64,000 nt of DNA from positions 1,674,001 through 1,738,000 of the forward strand of contig NZ_AP027055.1 in assembly GCF_027924905.1 (NCBI RefSeq). The letters are read 5' to 3'. The notes beneath the pieces are model-generated. The model worked only from the letters and a program-made list of their open reading frames with translations. It searched no databases and was not told where the DNA came from. Of this stretch, positions 1 to 8,366 are shown in pieces (the first letter of the stretch is position 1; each line of letters begins with the position of its first letter). Made by a program: the position numbers and the translations under genes. Source of the DNA: Limnohabitans sp. INBF002. GTDB taxonomy: Bacteria; Pseudomonadota; Gammaproteobacteria; Burkholderiales; Burkholderiaceae_C.

Positions 1-607
1 GCTTTCGTCAGCTCGTCACAACAATGACGCATTTCCGCCAACACTTGGTCTTTGGCCTTTTGCTCTGCCGCCCTGTCTTGGGTCTCGGCTTCTAGGGCTT
101 GACGCGTTTGATCTAGCTGGCTTTGTAGCTCGACCTTGGCTTTGGCTTCTTCTTCTCTGGCTTTCGTCAGCTCGTCACAACAATGACGCATTTCCGCCAA
201 CACTTGGTCTTTGGCCTTTTGCTCTGCCGCCCTGTCTTGGGTCTCGGCTTCTAGGGCTTGACGCGTTTGATCTAGCTGGCTTTGTAGCTCGACCTTGGCT
301 TTGGCTTCTTCTTCTCTGGCTTTCGTCAGCTCGTCACAACAATGACGCATTTCCGCCAACACTTGGTCTTTGGCCTTTTGCTCTGCAACCCTCTCTTGCG
401 TCTCGGTTTCTAGGGCTTGACGTGTTTGATCTAGCTGGCTTTGGAGCTCGACCTTGGCTTTGGCTTCTTCTTCTCTAGCTTTCGTCAGCTCGTCACAACA
501 ATGACGCATTTCCGCCAACACTTGGTCTTTGGCCTTTTGCTCTGCCGCCCTGTCTTGGGTCTCGGCTTCTAGGGCTTGACGCGTTTGATCTAGCTGGCTT
601 TGTAGCT
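1..607 (-). repeat. 159-bp tandem repeat (53 codons), almost four copies
   Basis: Copies lie at 1-159, 160-318, 319-477 and 478-607 (the last is partial). The copies starting at 1, 160 and 478 are base-for-base identical by eye over their shared length. The copy at 319 has about eight substitutions, clustered in its middle and right part, and is otherwise identical. The period is a multiple of three, so the reading frame of the minus-strand coiled-coil gene is kept. The array continues past the left edge, so its real copy number is unknown. Confidence 0.95.
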
Positions 608-1268
608 GAGCAGGATCGCGCACAAACAGGACTTTGCCAATAGCGCTGTTTCGTTCTGCAAAGGCTGCCACCGCTTTGAAGCCGGAGCCATTCAAAACCG
701 CATGCACATCCGTAAGACTTGCGCCACTTGGGGCGTCATTTGCAAGCAGAACACGCGCCAACACAACTTGAGTGCTGGCGGGCAAGCGAGTGCTCTGCAG
801 CAAATTAGCAGCGGGAAGGCAGTCCACCAGCAGCCAACTGGCAGGCAACAGGTTGGCCAGTTCCACGCTTTCATTGAAGTTTTCGCTTTGCAGCAGTAGG
901 CCTGGCCACAAGGGGCGCAACGCTTCTAGAGGCAACAAGCTGTTTTCGGCTGCTAGGCTATATTGATAGAACACGTGCTCGCCCCGTGCTGGGGTCAGCA
1001 TGTCGGGCAACAACTGCCAATCAGCGCACGCCTCAATTCCTGCCAGCCGCTTGGCCAGCTGGGCCATGCTGGGGGCGTGGGGTTCCAGCAGGGTCACGGC
1101 AGGGGCGCCCTGCCCTGCATCACTAGTCAAGTTATGCAGCCACTGCACAAGAGGACCAGTTCCATTGCCAGCACCTACCAGGGCTACTTGCTTGGGCGGG
1201 TAAACCTTAGCAACTATGGTTAGCCAGGAAGGCAAGTTGCTAACTGAGGTCACATGCGGTTTGCTCAT
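1..1268 (-). CDS. Methyltransferase-like/coiled-coil repeat protein of the capsule operon (3' end outside window)
   Basis: The open frame starts at ATG 1268-1266, overlapping the stop of the preceding gene (ATGA, translational coupling), and stays open to the left edge. The N-terminal part, about 215 residues, has a Rossmann-like glycine-rich stretch (VALVGAGNGTGPL) followed by LLEPHAPSMAQLAKRL, which resembles the SAM-binding fold, and SGFKAVAAFAERNSAIG, which resembles the end of FkbM-type methyltransferases. After that come heptad-rich E/Q/A/K 53-residue repeats (QSQLDQTRQALEAE, AEMRHCCDELTKAREEE), predicted to form a long coiled coil. A conserved Cys-Cys pair occurs in every repeat. Position as last visible gene of a capsule export operon suggests a role in polysaccharide modification or chain-length measurement. 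The function is inferred only and the methyltransferase reading is tentative. Confidence 0.7.
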   Translation of the reverse strand, partial: MSKPHVTSVSNLPSWLTIVAKVYPPKQVALVGAGNGTGPLVQWLHNLTSDAGQGAPAVTLLEPHAPSMAQLAKRLAGIEACADWQLLPDMLTPARGEHVFYQYSLAAENSLLPLEALRPLWPGLLLQSENFNESVELANLLPASWLLVDCLPAANLLQSTRLPASTQVVLARVLLANDAPSGASLTDVHAVLNGSGFKAVAAFAERNSAIGKVLFVRDPAQLQSQLDQTRQALEAETQDRAAEQKAKDQVLAEMRHCCDELTKAREEEAKAKVELQSQLDQTRQALETETQERVAEQKAKDQVLAEMRHCCDELTKAREEEAKAKVELQSQLDQTRQALEAETQDRAAEQKAKDQVLAEMRHCCDELTKAREEEAKAKVELQSQLDQTRQALEAETQDRAAEQKAKDQVLAEMRHCCDELTK

Positions 1269-2776
1269 AACCTCGCCTTTTTGAAGTTGTTAGCTGTGCT
1301 TGCTAACGCAAAAGGCAAAACAAACCAGCCCCATGGAGTTTTGTTGTATTTAAGAAAAGCTTGTCCTAACTTGTACGAAAGGTGCTGCTTGTAGCACTCT
1401 GCCTCGTAGGCATCTGCATATGAATGAATAGGGGGTAGGCTTTGATGAGCCTTTTTAGACATATCAACACGATAGGCGCGCACTTCACGGCGAAGCGCAA
1501 AAGGCATTCGCAGCCATCCCCCCAAGCTACGGCTGTTGGCAATGAGTATGGCACCTAGACGGTATGTGAGTTGTTGCTGGATGCGATCAGCTGCGCCATA
1601 GAGCGTCGCTTTTGGTTTGACTTGATTTTTTTTGAGTGATTGATTTTCCAGGTAATAACGCTCTAGCTCTTCTTGCACTTGGTGTAACTGTGTCAGCAGC
1701 AGGTCGCTTTCTTCCTCAAGCTCTTTCAATTTAGGTGCGGGCAAGGCCTGCACTTGAGTCGGCGGATTGGCTAACAACTTTTTAGATTGATCCAGCTCAT
1801 TCGCTAACTTGGTAATTTGACTTTGCTGTGCCTGCAGCTGAGACAGCTGCGTTTGCAGTTTTTCATACAAGGCCATGACCAAATCAGCGGTAGCTTGTCG
1901 CTGCTGAATCAACTGGAGCCAAGCAGTGCCAGGATGCACATCAGAGGAATCGACCGGAGGGTTAGAAACAGTTGAAGCAGCTTCAAGCTCTGCAAAAACT
2001 TGCAGCGCAACTGGATGGTCTTGCAGTAGCTGTTGCAACAGGTGCTGGTCTAAATCAGTGTCTCCACCAAACCAAGCAGTGATTGAGGGTGCAGCTATTT
2101 CTGGCGCCTCAGAGATAGCCAAAGCCAAATTGGCTTGCAAAGGTAAAGGTGCTTTGCCATTCGTTTCAAGCGCAGCAAGAGCAGCACCATCTAGTTTTGG
2201 CACTTTGCCATGGAGTTGCGTACCAAGCTGTTCTAAATACAACTGCAACTGCTCACGTGCACAGCCAGCGTTGACCAACAAGCAACGAGATGTATGACGC
2301 GAGTAAAAACTTAACATCGCTCCGTTGTAGGCTTGCCAGTTTTCTAGCAAGCGAGCCATTTCCATCTCTAGCGGTTTATCTACCAGTTGGGCAGACATGG
2401 CTTGCAATGCCTTGTATGGATGGTCATACACCATCACAAATGTGGCGTGGGGGTCAAGCTCAGCCCAGTAGTCCAACCAATAGATGTTGCGGGTATCAGC
2501 CCAACCCCAGAGGGGTTGTTGCAAGTTGCCGAGCATCAAATCCATGGCCAAGCCACTCCAAATAGCTCCGGCTTTGACAGGTGCAAAGTCGTCTTCCGTG
2601 GTTGCCTCATTGACATCTGCGCATTGGTGCGCTTGGCAAAGCGTTTGCACGACATCTGCAGGCGTTAGGTTGTCGCGCTTAGAGGGTCGTGCTGACTGCA
2701 TGCCCGATGACAACAACAAAGCCTCGACCTCGTGTAGCCCGGAAGAGGCATGCCCGAGCAAAATAATCTTGTTCAT
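1265..2776 (-). CDS. Sulfotransferase-like protein with coiled coil, capsule operon
   Basis: 503 residues. The first ~180 residues read like the fold of the Sulfotransfer_3 family: an N-terminal LLGHASSG where a PAPS-binding P-loop (GxxRSGTS) would be, then WGWADTRNIYWLDYW and ATFVMVYDHPYKAL, matching the family pattern W-G-W-x-D-x-R and F-V-x-V-x-R-x-P. The P-loop and the R of the R-x-P motif are not conserved, so it may be catalytically altered or a binding relative. Residues ~290-390 form a coiled coil rich in L/Q/E. The C-terminus holds two copies of a YRLG...GWLRMPFAL-like motif that I associate with surface-polysaccharide proteins. It starts right after the kpsD-like gene stop (2777) and overlaps the next gene by 4 bp. 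Confidence 0.6.
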   Translation of the reverse strand: MNKIILLGHASSGLHEVEALLLSSGMQSARPSKRDNLTPADVVQTLCQAHQCADVNEATTEDDFAPVKAGAIWSGLAMDLMLGNLQQPLWGWADTRNIYWLDYWAELDPHATFVMVYDHPYKALQAMSAQLVDKPLEMEMARLLENWQAYNGAMLSFYSRHTSRCLLVNAGCAREQLQLYLEQLGTQLHGKVPKLDGAALAALETNGKAPLPLQANLALAISEAPEIAAPSITAWFGGDTDLDQHLLQQLLQDHPVALQVFAELEAASTVSNPPVDSSDVHPGTAWLQLIQQRQATADLVMALYEKLQTQLSQLQAQQSQITKLANELDQSKKLLANPPTQVQALPAPKLKELEEESDLLLTQLHQVQEELERYYLENQSLKKNQVKPKATLYGAADRIQQQLTYRLGAILIANSRSLGGWLRMPFALRREVRAYRVDMSKKAHQSLPPIHSYADAYEAECYKQHLSYKLGQAFLKYNKTPWGWFVLPFALASTANNFKKARL

Positions 2777-4516
2777 TTAAAGTCCAAAAACAACTTTTGC
2801 GCTCACCGCAATTTGGTAAATCACTTGGGTCATGTCTTTCCAGAACTGACGGTCTTTCTCATCCACCTTTGGTAGCACCAACACTTGGTCACCCGCGCGA
2901 ACATTCACACTCGACATGTAGCTGTCTGGCTTGGTTTGCTCAAAGCTGCCATCGCGCCTAGCCACTACCACTCGGCTGTTGTCTGCGCTCTGGGTGTAGC
3001 CGCCTGCTCTGTTGATGTAGTCAGCTAAGCCCAGCTTCTTCTCAAAGGCAACGGCGTTTGGAAACAACACTTCGCCACTGATAAGCACCAAGCCATCTTT
3101 ACGAGGTATGCGCAGCACATCGCCGTTTTCCAGCAACAATTGGCCGCGGTCTGCAGCTTGGGCAATTTGCACTTGGCCCAAAGGCTCTATCTTTTTGGCG
3201 CGCTCGACCCATTGCAGGGTGAGGTCGGCTTCGTCTTTGCGCAGACGGGCTTCGTCGCTGCTGCCACTGCGCGCTGTTAGCAAGGCAGCTTCTAGGCTAC
3301 GCAGGCTGGTAGCCAACATTTCTTTTTGGCGTTGCTTCACACTCTGCCTGAATAGCTGAAGGCTTTCTGCCTCGGCATCGGGGCGTAGCTGAATGTCTTT
3401 CATCAGCTGCCCCAGCGGGGTGCCGTAGGGCAACACATATTCTTGGGGGCTGGTGTGTTCCCCCTCTACTCGCACGGTAATGGTGCCGGGTAGCTTGTCT
3501 GCCGTGAACTCAAGCTCGTCGCCATTGATCAGGCTAACGTCGGCAGCCTTGGCCAAGGGGTAGTACTCGGTGTTGCGCACAGTGCCTGTGTTGCGTGTGA
3601 TGCGCACATGGGTAGCTGATGCTTGGGGCTTGGCTTGGGCAGCCAGTGTTTGCACAGTAGGTGTTTGGGTGGTTTGAAACTCAAAACGCTTCGCACTTTG
3701 CACCAAGCCGCCCACCATGACGGTGTGTTGACGAGGGGGCACAAACACCACATCTCCATCGCTGAGCTGAATGAGGGGCATGGTGCCGTTGAGCATGAAG
3801 TCATACAAGCTAGCGGTGGCACGCACCTGCCCTACCCGCTTGACTTGCACATCAATGAACGTGCCACGATCTGGATCGATACCACCGGCTTGGTCAAGGA
3901 AGTGCAACAGGCTGTCCATGCTAGTGCCGTTGTAAAGGCCGGGGCGATTGACAAAGCCGCCTACAAATATGCGCACGGGCTGAGCCTCGGCCAAGCTGGC
4001 GTAGCTAAAGACGTTGGACTTGAAAGACTTGCCAATCGATGTTTCAAACAAACGCTGCAAGTCCTGGTTGCGTACACCCACCACGCGCACAGGGCCTGCG
4101 TGGGGCACAAACACATTGCCTTGAGGGTCAACCACTAACAATGCTTCAAAGTTGAATGCACCCCAAAAGCGGACTTGAATTTTGTCGCCCACGGCCACGG
4201 CGTATTCGGGGTTGAACTGTGTGGCACCCTGCCTTGCAAATGCCCCCGTGAACAAGTTGGCGCCAAAGGTATCGCTTTGGGTATTTTTTAGATAGTCAGC
4301 TTGCTGAGGTGCTTGGGGACGAATTTCTGCAGGTGCATTTGCAAGCTGCGGGGGCAATGTGGACGCACCCACATTGGCAGCGGGTGGCTTGGTGGTCAAG
4401 CCCAATGCTTGGTTCACACCCAATGGGTCGGTGTAGTCAGCCGCTTGAGTGGATTGCGCTATGCACACCACACTGCCCAGTAGCAGCCAGCGAAGAGATA
4501 AGAAACGATGGAACAT
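2777..4516 (-). CDS. Polysaccharide export outer-membrane protein (KpsD/Wza-like, SLBB domains)
   Basis: 579 residues. A Sec signal peptide is visible (RWLLLGSVVCIAQSTQA, cleavage near residue 25). A Poly_export domain follows around residues 100-180, with GDKIQVRFWGAFNFEALLVV then DPQGNVFVPHAGPVRVVGV. After it come SLBB-type soluble ligand-binding beta-grasp repeats (FVNRPGLYNG; LISGEVLFPNAVAF; YINRAGGYTQSA). There is no lipobox. Length and domain order fit the periplasmic/outer-membrane KpsD/CtrA group of ABC-dependent capsule exporters. It would join the inner-membrane KpsE/M/T proteins to the cell surface. It starts 2 bp after the KpsE-like gene, in one operon. Confidence 0.88.
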   Translation of the reverse strand: MFHRFLSLRWLLLGSVVCIAQSTQAADYTDPLGVNQALGLTTKPPAANVGASTLPPQLANAPAEIRPQAPQQADYLKNTQSDTFGANLFTGAFARQGATQFNPEYAVAVGDKIQVRFWGAFNFEALLVVDPQGNVFVPHAGPVRVVGVRNQDLQRLFETSIGKSFKSNVFSYASLAEAQPVRIFVGGFVNRPGLYNGTSMDSLLHFLDQAGGIDPDRGTFIDVQVKRVGQVRATASLYDFMLNGTMPLIQLSDGDVVFVPPRQHTVMVGGLVQSAKRFEFQTTQTPTVQTLAAQAKPQASATHVRITRNTGTVRNTEYYPLAKAADVSLINGDELEFTADKLPGTITVRVEGEHTSPQEYVLPYGTPLGQLMKDIQLRPDAEAESLQLFRQSVKQRQKEMLATSLRSLEAALLTARSGSSDEARLRKDEADLTLQWVERAKKIEPLGQVQIAQAADRGQLLLENGDVLRIPRKDGLVLISGEVLFPNAVAFEKKLGLADYINRAGGYTQSADNSRVVVARRDGSFEQTKPDSYMSSVNVRAGDQVLVLPKVDEKDRQFWKDMTQVIYQIAVSAKVVFGL

Positions 4517-4518
4517 GT

Positions 4519-5679
4519 TTAATCTTTATGGTCTTGCACCACAGCCCACAGCAAATGTGCGATGCCCGCCAGCAGAAAGGCCGTCAATAAGGCCACCAAG
4601 GTGTTGTAGATGCGCCGAGGCTCAAGCGGGTATTCGGGCAAGGTGGGGGCTTGGACGACGCTGATTTTTTTAATGGTGCGCGTGGCTTCAATACGGCCAC
4701 GCTCTAGAGCGGAGAGTGCCGTTTTATAAACAGCATCCGCAAATGCGGCTTGCATTTCTAAGCGCTGATACTCTTCCACTGTTTTGTTCAGGGGCTTGCC
4801 GGTGGGCGAGGCTAGCTTGGCTTGCTCTTGCAGCATTTGTTTTTCGACTGCGGCGATTTGCTGGTTGAGTTGAACCACACTGGGGTGACTGGCGACGAGG
4901 TATGACTGCAATGCGCTTTTTTGAGTTTGCAGCTCAGTCAAGCTGGCTTGCAGCTTGGCCAAAATGGCAACGGTGCTTTCTGCCGTGGCCATGGGTGACG
5001 CGAGGCCTTTTTTGTTTTGGTAATCAAGCAGGGTTTGTCTAGCGCTTAACAAACGGTCGTGCATTTGCACAACTTGTTTTTCTAAGAAATCAACCTGCGT
5101 TTGTGCCAAGCTGTTGGCAACGTTGTTCATGAACGCTTCGCCTTCGAGCACGAGTTTTTCTGAAATCGCTTTTGACATCTCGGGCGTGTAGGCCTGGGCA
5201 TTGACCACCAATACGCCGTCATAGTCGTTCAGCTCTACAGACACGCGGCTGAGGTAGTAGCGGTGCAAACACTCGACTGGTGCGTTGGCGAATAAAAATT
5301 TAGAGAATGGGTCTCGACGCCAGTGGCTGAAATGGCTTCGCAGGTCAAGTTCTTTATCTAGCTTTTGCAACAAACCCACTGATAGAAGGTAGTCGCGCAT
5401 CATGAGCTGGTCGGCACGGTTTACACCAGACACACCGCCAATCAAACTGGCTAGGTCACCCGCTGTGGCACCCGTTGACAAATCAGTGCGCTGAATGACG
5501 ATGTGCGCTGTAGACACATAGCGATCAGAAGCCAGCACCAGCCAATAGGCCGCCATAGCAACAAAAAACGCAAAGGCTGCGGTCCAAATGGGCTGAGCAA
5601 TAGCAAGTTGCTTGGCTCGCAACTGGCCTGCAGCCCAGTCTCGTTTTTTCAGAGCCTGCACTAATGCCTTGGGCATCAT
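4519..5679 (-). CDS. Capsule export inner-membrane/periplasmic protein (KpsE/CtrB-like)
   Basis: 386 residues. A transmembrane segment near residues 32-52 (AAFAFFVAMAAYWLVLA), a long periplasmic part with coiled coil (residues ~190-310, rich in Q/L/E), and a second transmembrane segment near the C-terminus (YNTLVALLTAFLLAGIAHLLW). This is the two-TM topology of the polysaccharide co-polymerase/KpsE family. The proline-rich LPEYPLEPRR before the last TM is typical. The start ATG overlaps the stop of kpsT (ATGATG). It probably bridges the ABC transporter and the outer-membrane channel. Confidence 0.88.
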   Translation of the reverse strand: MMPKALVQALKKRDWAAGQLRAKQLAIAQPIWTAAFAFFVAMAAYWLVLASDRYVSTAHIVIQRTDLSTGATAGDLASLIGGVSGVNRADQLMMRDYLLSVGLLQKLDKELDLRSHFSHWRRDPFSKFLFANAPVECLHRYYLSRVSVELNDYDGVLVVNAQAYTPEMSKAISEKLVLEGEAFMNNVANSLAQTQVDFLEKQVVQMHDRLLSARQTLLDYQNKKGLASPMATAESTVAILAKLQASLTELQTQKSALQSYLVASHPSVVQLNQQIAAVEKQMLQEQAKLASPTGKPLNKTVEEYQRLEMQAAFADAVYKTALSALERGRIEATRTIKKISVVQAPTLPEYPLEPRRIYNTLVALLTAFLLAGIAHLLWAVVQDHKD

Positions 5680-6347
5680 TGAGGAAGGCTTTCTTTGTAA
5701 GCCACCAGAGCATCGTCAATGTTTTCAAACCAGTGTGCTTGGCCTTTATTCAGCCAAATGCCAGACTGGCAAAACTGCTTCAACGTGCCCTCAGCATGCG
5801 ACACCATGATGAGCCCAGCTTTATCAGCCAACCCCTTAAAAGCCGCGGCAGCCTTATTGGTAAAAGATGCATCGCCAGCGGCTGTGACTTCATCTGAAAT
5901 ATAGACATCGAATTCAATGGCGAGAGACAAGGCAAATTGCAAACGCGACTTCATGCCTGACGAGTAGGTTTTGACAGGCTCGTCAAACGATTCACCCAAC
6001 TGCGCGAAGTCTTGGATGTATTGCAAACGGTCTTGCAGGTCTGCATGCGATGTGTGGCCATGGATGCGACAAACAAACTTGGCGTTTTGCCGACCAGAGA
6101 GTGAGCCCTGTAAACCACCCCCATAGCCCATGGGCCAAGAGACACGGCATGTCCGCTGAACACTGCCTTTGTTTGGCTGATCAACCCCGCCCATGATTCG
6201 CAGCAAGGTAGATTTGCCAGCACCGTTGCCACCTACCAAGCCTACGTTGACATTGCGAGGAATGGTGAGGTTGACGCCTTGCAGCACCCAAGGCCCTGGG
6301 CCATGGTCTGTTTGGTAGCGCTTGTGTACGTCTGTCACCACGATCAT
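5676..6347 (-). CDS. kpsT: Capsule polysaccharide ABC transporter, ATPase subunit
   Basis: 223 residues, typical KpsT length. Walker A is GGNGAGKST (residues 39-47), the signature is YSSGMKSRLQFA, and the Walker B region VYISDEV has the expected Asp-Glu. The family-typical short ATPase lacks extra C-terminal substrate-binding domains, as in group 2/3 capsule exporters. It energises export of the lipid-linked capsule polymer with the KpsM-like permease encoded just upstream (4-bp overlap at 6344-6347). The next gene, kpsE-like, also overlaps by 4 bp, so translation of the three is likely coupled. Confidence 0.93.
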   Translation of the reverse strand: MIVVTDVHKRYQTDHGPGPWVLQGVNLTIPRNVNVGLVGGNGAGKSTLLRIMGGVDQPNKGSVQRTCRVSWPMGYGGGLQGSLSGRQNAKFVCRIHGHTSHADLQDRLQYIQDFAQLGESFDEPVKTYSSGMKSRLQFALSLAIEFDVYISDEVTAAGDASFTNKAAAAFKGLADKAGLIMVSHAEGTLKQFCQSGIWLNKGQAHWFENIDDALVAYKESLPQ

Positions 6348-7171
6348 GCTGTCACCAACCTCACAGCAAATCTGCGCATGAGCAACAAGCCCATGAAGAA
6401 AAGCACCAACGCAAATGCAAACAGATACGAGACACTCAAACCCGATACAGGGTGGTAAGTGGCAGAAAAGCCAGCGCGTGCAGCCTCAACCCCTTGGGCT
6501 ACTGGGTTGTAAAGCAACCAATCACGGTATGGCAACGGAATGCTTGCCAAGGGAACCATAACACCAGAGATGATGTACATGGGTTTCATGACAAAGTTCA
6601 ACACAATTTCTAGCTCAGGCACGAGGTCATGCAAGACGGCACGCACCAAGCCCCAACCCAGCGCCAAAAGCCACAAGCCAAAGATGGCGACAAACAATTC
6701 AAACGGGTCATGCGGCAGCACATCGTGCCCAAGCATGGCGGCTGTACTAAAAATAACAATCGCCACCACACTCAACAGCAGCACCTCAAGGAAGGCACGG
6801 ACAAACATGGTGTCAATCGGCTGCACTTGGCGATACGAAAATAGCGATTTATTGGCGTTGATGGCATTGGCTGTTTGACCGCTTGCACGCTCGAAGGTGA
6901 AGTATGCCAACAAGCCCACCACAATCCAAAGCCCCGTATCAAAACCGCTCACAGAGTGAATGCGAATGACCGTAAAAATAATCACCAAATACGCAATGTG
7001 AAAAATAGGCTCCAACAACAACCAAGCCCAAGCACCGCGACTAGAGAACAAACGCGCCAATGCTTCGCGCAAAAACAATGCGCTCCACACAGACCACATG
7101 ACTTGCCAAGGAGAACGGGTAGCCAAGCTGTTACCGCCAATCAATCGGGATGTTGCGCGTGGCATAGCCAC
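6344..7171 (-). CDS. kpsM: Capsule polysaccharide ABC transporter, permease subunit
   Basis: 275 residues with about six hydrophobic segments, e.g. LEPIFHIAYLVIIFTVIR, LWIVVGLLAYFTF, LLLSVVAIVIFSTAAML, IFGLWLLALGWGLV and the last near residues 245-262. This is the ABC-2 type polysaccharide permease pattern, including the amphipathic N-terminus and the MYIISGVMVPLASIP region. The first ATG is 41 bp inside the end of the kpsS-like gene. A second ATG two codons later is possible. It pairs with KpsT to carry capsule polymer across the inner membrane. Confidence 0.92.
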   Translation of the reverse strand: MAMPRATSRLIGGNSLATRSPWQVMWSVWSALFLREALARLFSSRGAWAWLLLEPIFHIAYLVIIFTVIRIHSVSGFDTGLWIVVGLLAYFTFERASGQTANAINANKSLFSYRQVQPIDTMFVRAFLEVLLLSVVAIVIFSTAAMLGHDVLPHDPFELFVAIFGLWLLALGWGLVRAVLHDLVPELEIVLNFVMKPMYIISGVMVPLASIPLPYRDWLLYNPVAQGVEAARAGFSATYHPVSGLSVSYLFAFALVLFFMGLLLMRRFAVRLVTA

Positions 7172-8354
7172 ACACAGGGACTTGTGTCAGGTTTTTGAGC
7201 TGCAACACAAAGTCTTCTGAAAGCTCTGTCTTAGCGGGTATGGACTTGATCCAAAACTCGTCCAGCTCCCCCTCAAACACCAAGCCTGGCCGTTGATAAA
7301 TGGCAGCCCCCATGACCTTAAGGGGTACCTGCGATTTCAAAGCGCGCACACCCACCGTGCTGTTGATGGTTATCACGCCAGCCGAATGCTTGACCAATAC
7401 AGGTGTGTCGCCTTCGACCAAATACACGATGCGCGAATCGACCCCATATGACTTGGCGATTTGACGAATGAATGATCGATAACCGCCCATGCCACGACCG
7501 TGGGGATGTTCACGAAAAACAAGCATCGCCGGCTTGGGCGCATGAATGGAAAATGAACGAATGAGTTTGGACAAGAACTCCTCAACTGAGCTGTAGCTAG
7601 AGAACAACCTCAACTGGGCATCACCTTCAAACTGCAGGGGTACGAAGTAAAAATAAGCCCTGCTATCAAGCAACTGTTTCTGCTTGCGCATGTCAATCTT
7701 GAGATGGCTCCATTTTCTGAACCACGAATACATCCAATAGCCAAAGTAGTGCAGCGGTGAGCGGTGTCTGTGATGCTCGTAGCTAGGAAATTGCCAATGC
7801 CCTAACAACATGTGCGCGTAATGCTTGGCCGCAAAATAAGTTGAGTTTAAAAATGGATGCTTGTCTGTCGCACTGGTGATGTGTTCTGGCACACCATCCC
7901 AGCTAAAGCGATCGAGCGTGGAGGAATTGCCATTCACGCCGTCTAACTCCATCGTCACAAAGCCGGGCCTGAAATAACCCTCTTCCAAAACGATGACTTG
8001 AATACCGAGTTGGTTTGCGGCCTGAAGCGCTTGCTGGTGGTACGAGCGCGACTGGCCAAACAGAACCACGACGTCAACCTTAAGTTGAACGCATTGCGTG
8101 ACAAAAAAGGTGCTCCATTCATCGAGCTGGCCTGCAAATTTGATGGGATTGATGGCTTGACAGTCATGCAGGTCTCCGCCAGAAAAGACGATGCGGTGTA
8201 CTTGCTTGTTTTTTGCAGTCAACCACTGAGTCAGTCGGTCAAAAAATGGCCCAACAGGCCCTTGCAACAAAAGCACGGTTTTGGAAGCTTTCAACACAGC
8301 CAGTGCTGGGTTCTCGCTGACCTTTTGCTTTGAAATCAACTCTCTCTTCACCAC
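7131..8354 (-). CDS. kpsS: Capsule polysaccharide Kdo-linker glycosyltransferase-like protein (KpsS family)
   Basis: 407 residues. Family-like motifs are VLLLQGPVGPFFDRL at the N-terminus, HRIVFSGGD, EEGYFRPGFVT, VPLQFEGDAQLRLFSSY, FREHPHGRG and ITINSTVGVRAL. In the KpsS/LipB family these build the beta-Kdo transferase that primes the poly-Kdo linker on a phosphatidylglycerol-type lipid. The start appears to be GTG (two GTG codons at 8354-8349), with only a weak ribosome-binding site, 12 bp after the HTH gene stop. That suggests it depends on the same transcript. Its usual partner KpsC is not in the window. Confidence 0.85.
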   Translation of the reverse strand: MVKRELISKQKVSENPALAVLKASKTVLLLQGPVGPFFDRLTQWLTAKNKQVHRIVFSGGDLHDCQAINPIKFAGQLDEWSTFFVTQCVQLKVDVVVLFGQSRSYHQQALQAANQLGIQVIVLEEGYFRPGFVTMELDGVNGNSSTLDRFSWDGVPEHITSATDKHPFLNSTYFAAKHYAHMLLGHWQFPSYEHHRHRSPLHYFGYWMYSWFRKWSHLKIDMRKQKQLLDSRAYFYFVPLQFEGDAQLRLFSSYSSVEEFLSKLIRSFSIHAPKPAMLVFREHPHGRGMGGYRSFIRQIAKSYGVDSRIVYLVEGDTPVLVKHSAGVITINSTVGVRALKSQVPLKVMGAAIYQRPGLVFEGELDEFWIKSIPAKTELSEDFVLQLKNLTQVPVCGYATRNIPIDWR

Positions 8355-8366
8355 TTGCTCTACTTT

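Noticed and set aside
1-607. CRISPR-like array
   Set aside because: Repeats are 159 bp with no spacers and stay in frame within a protein gene; they are coding tandem repeats.
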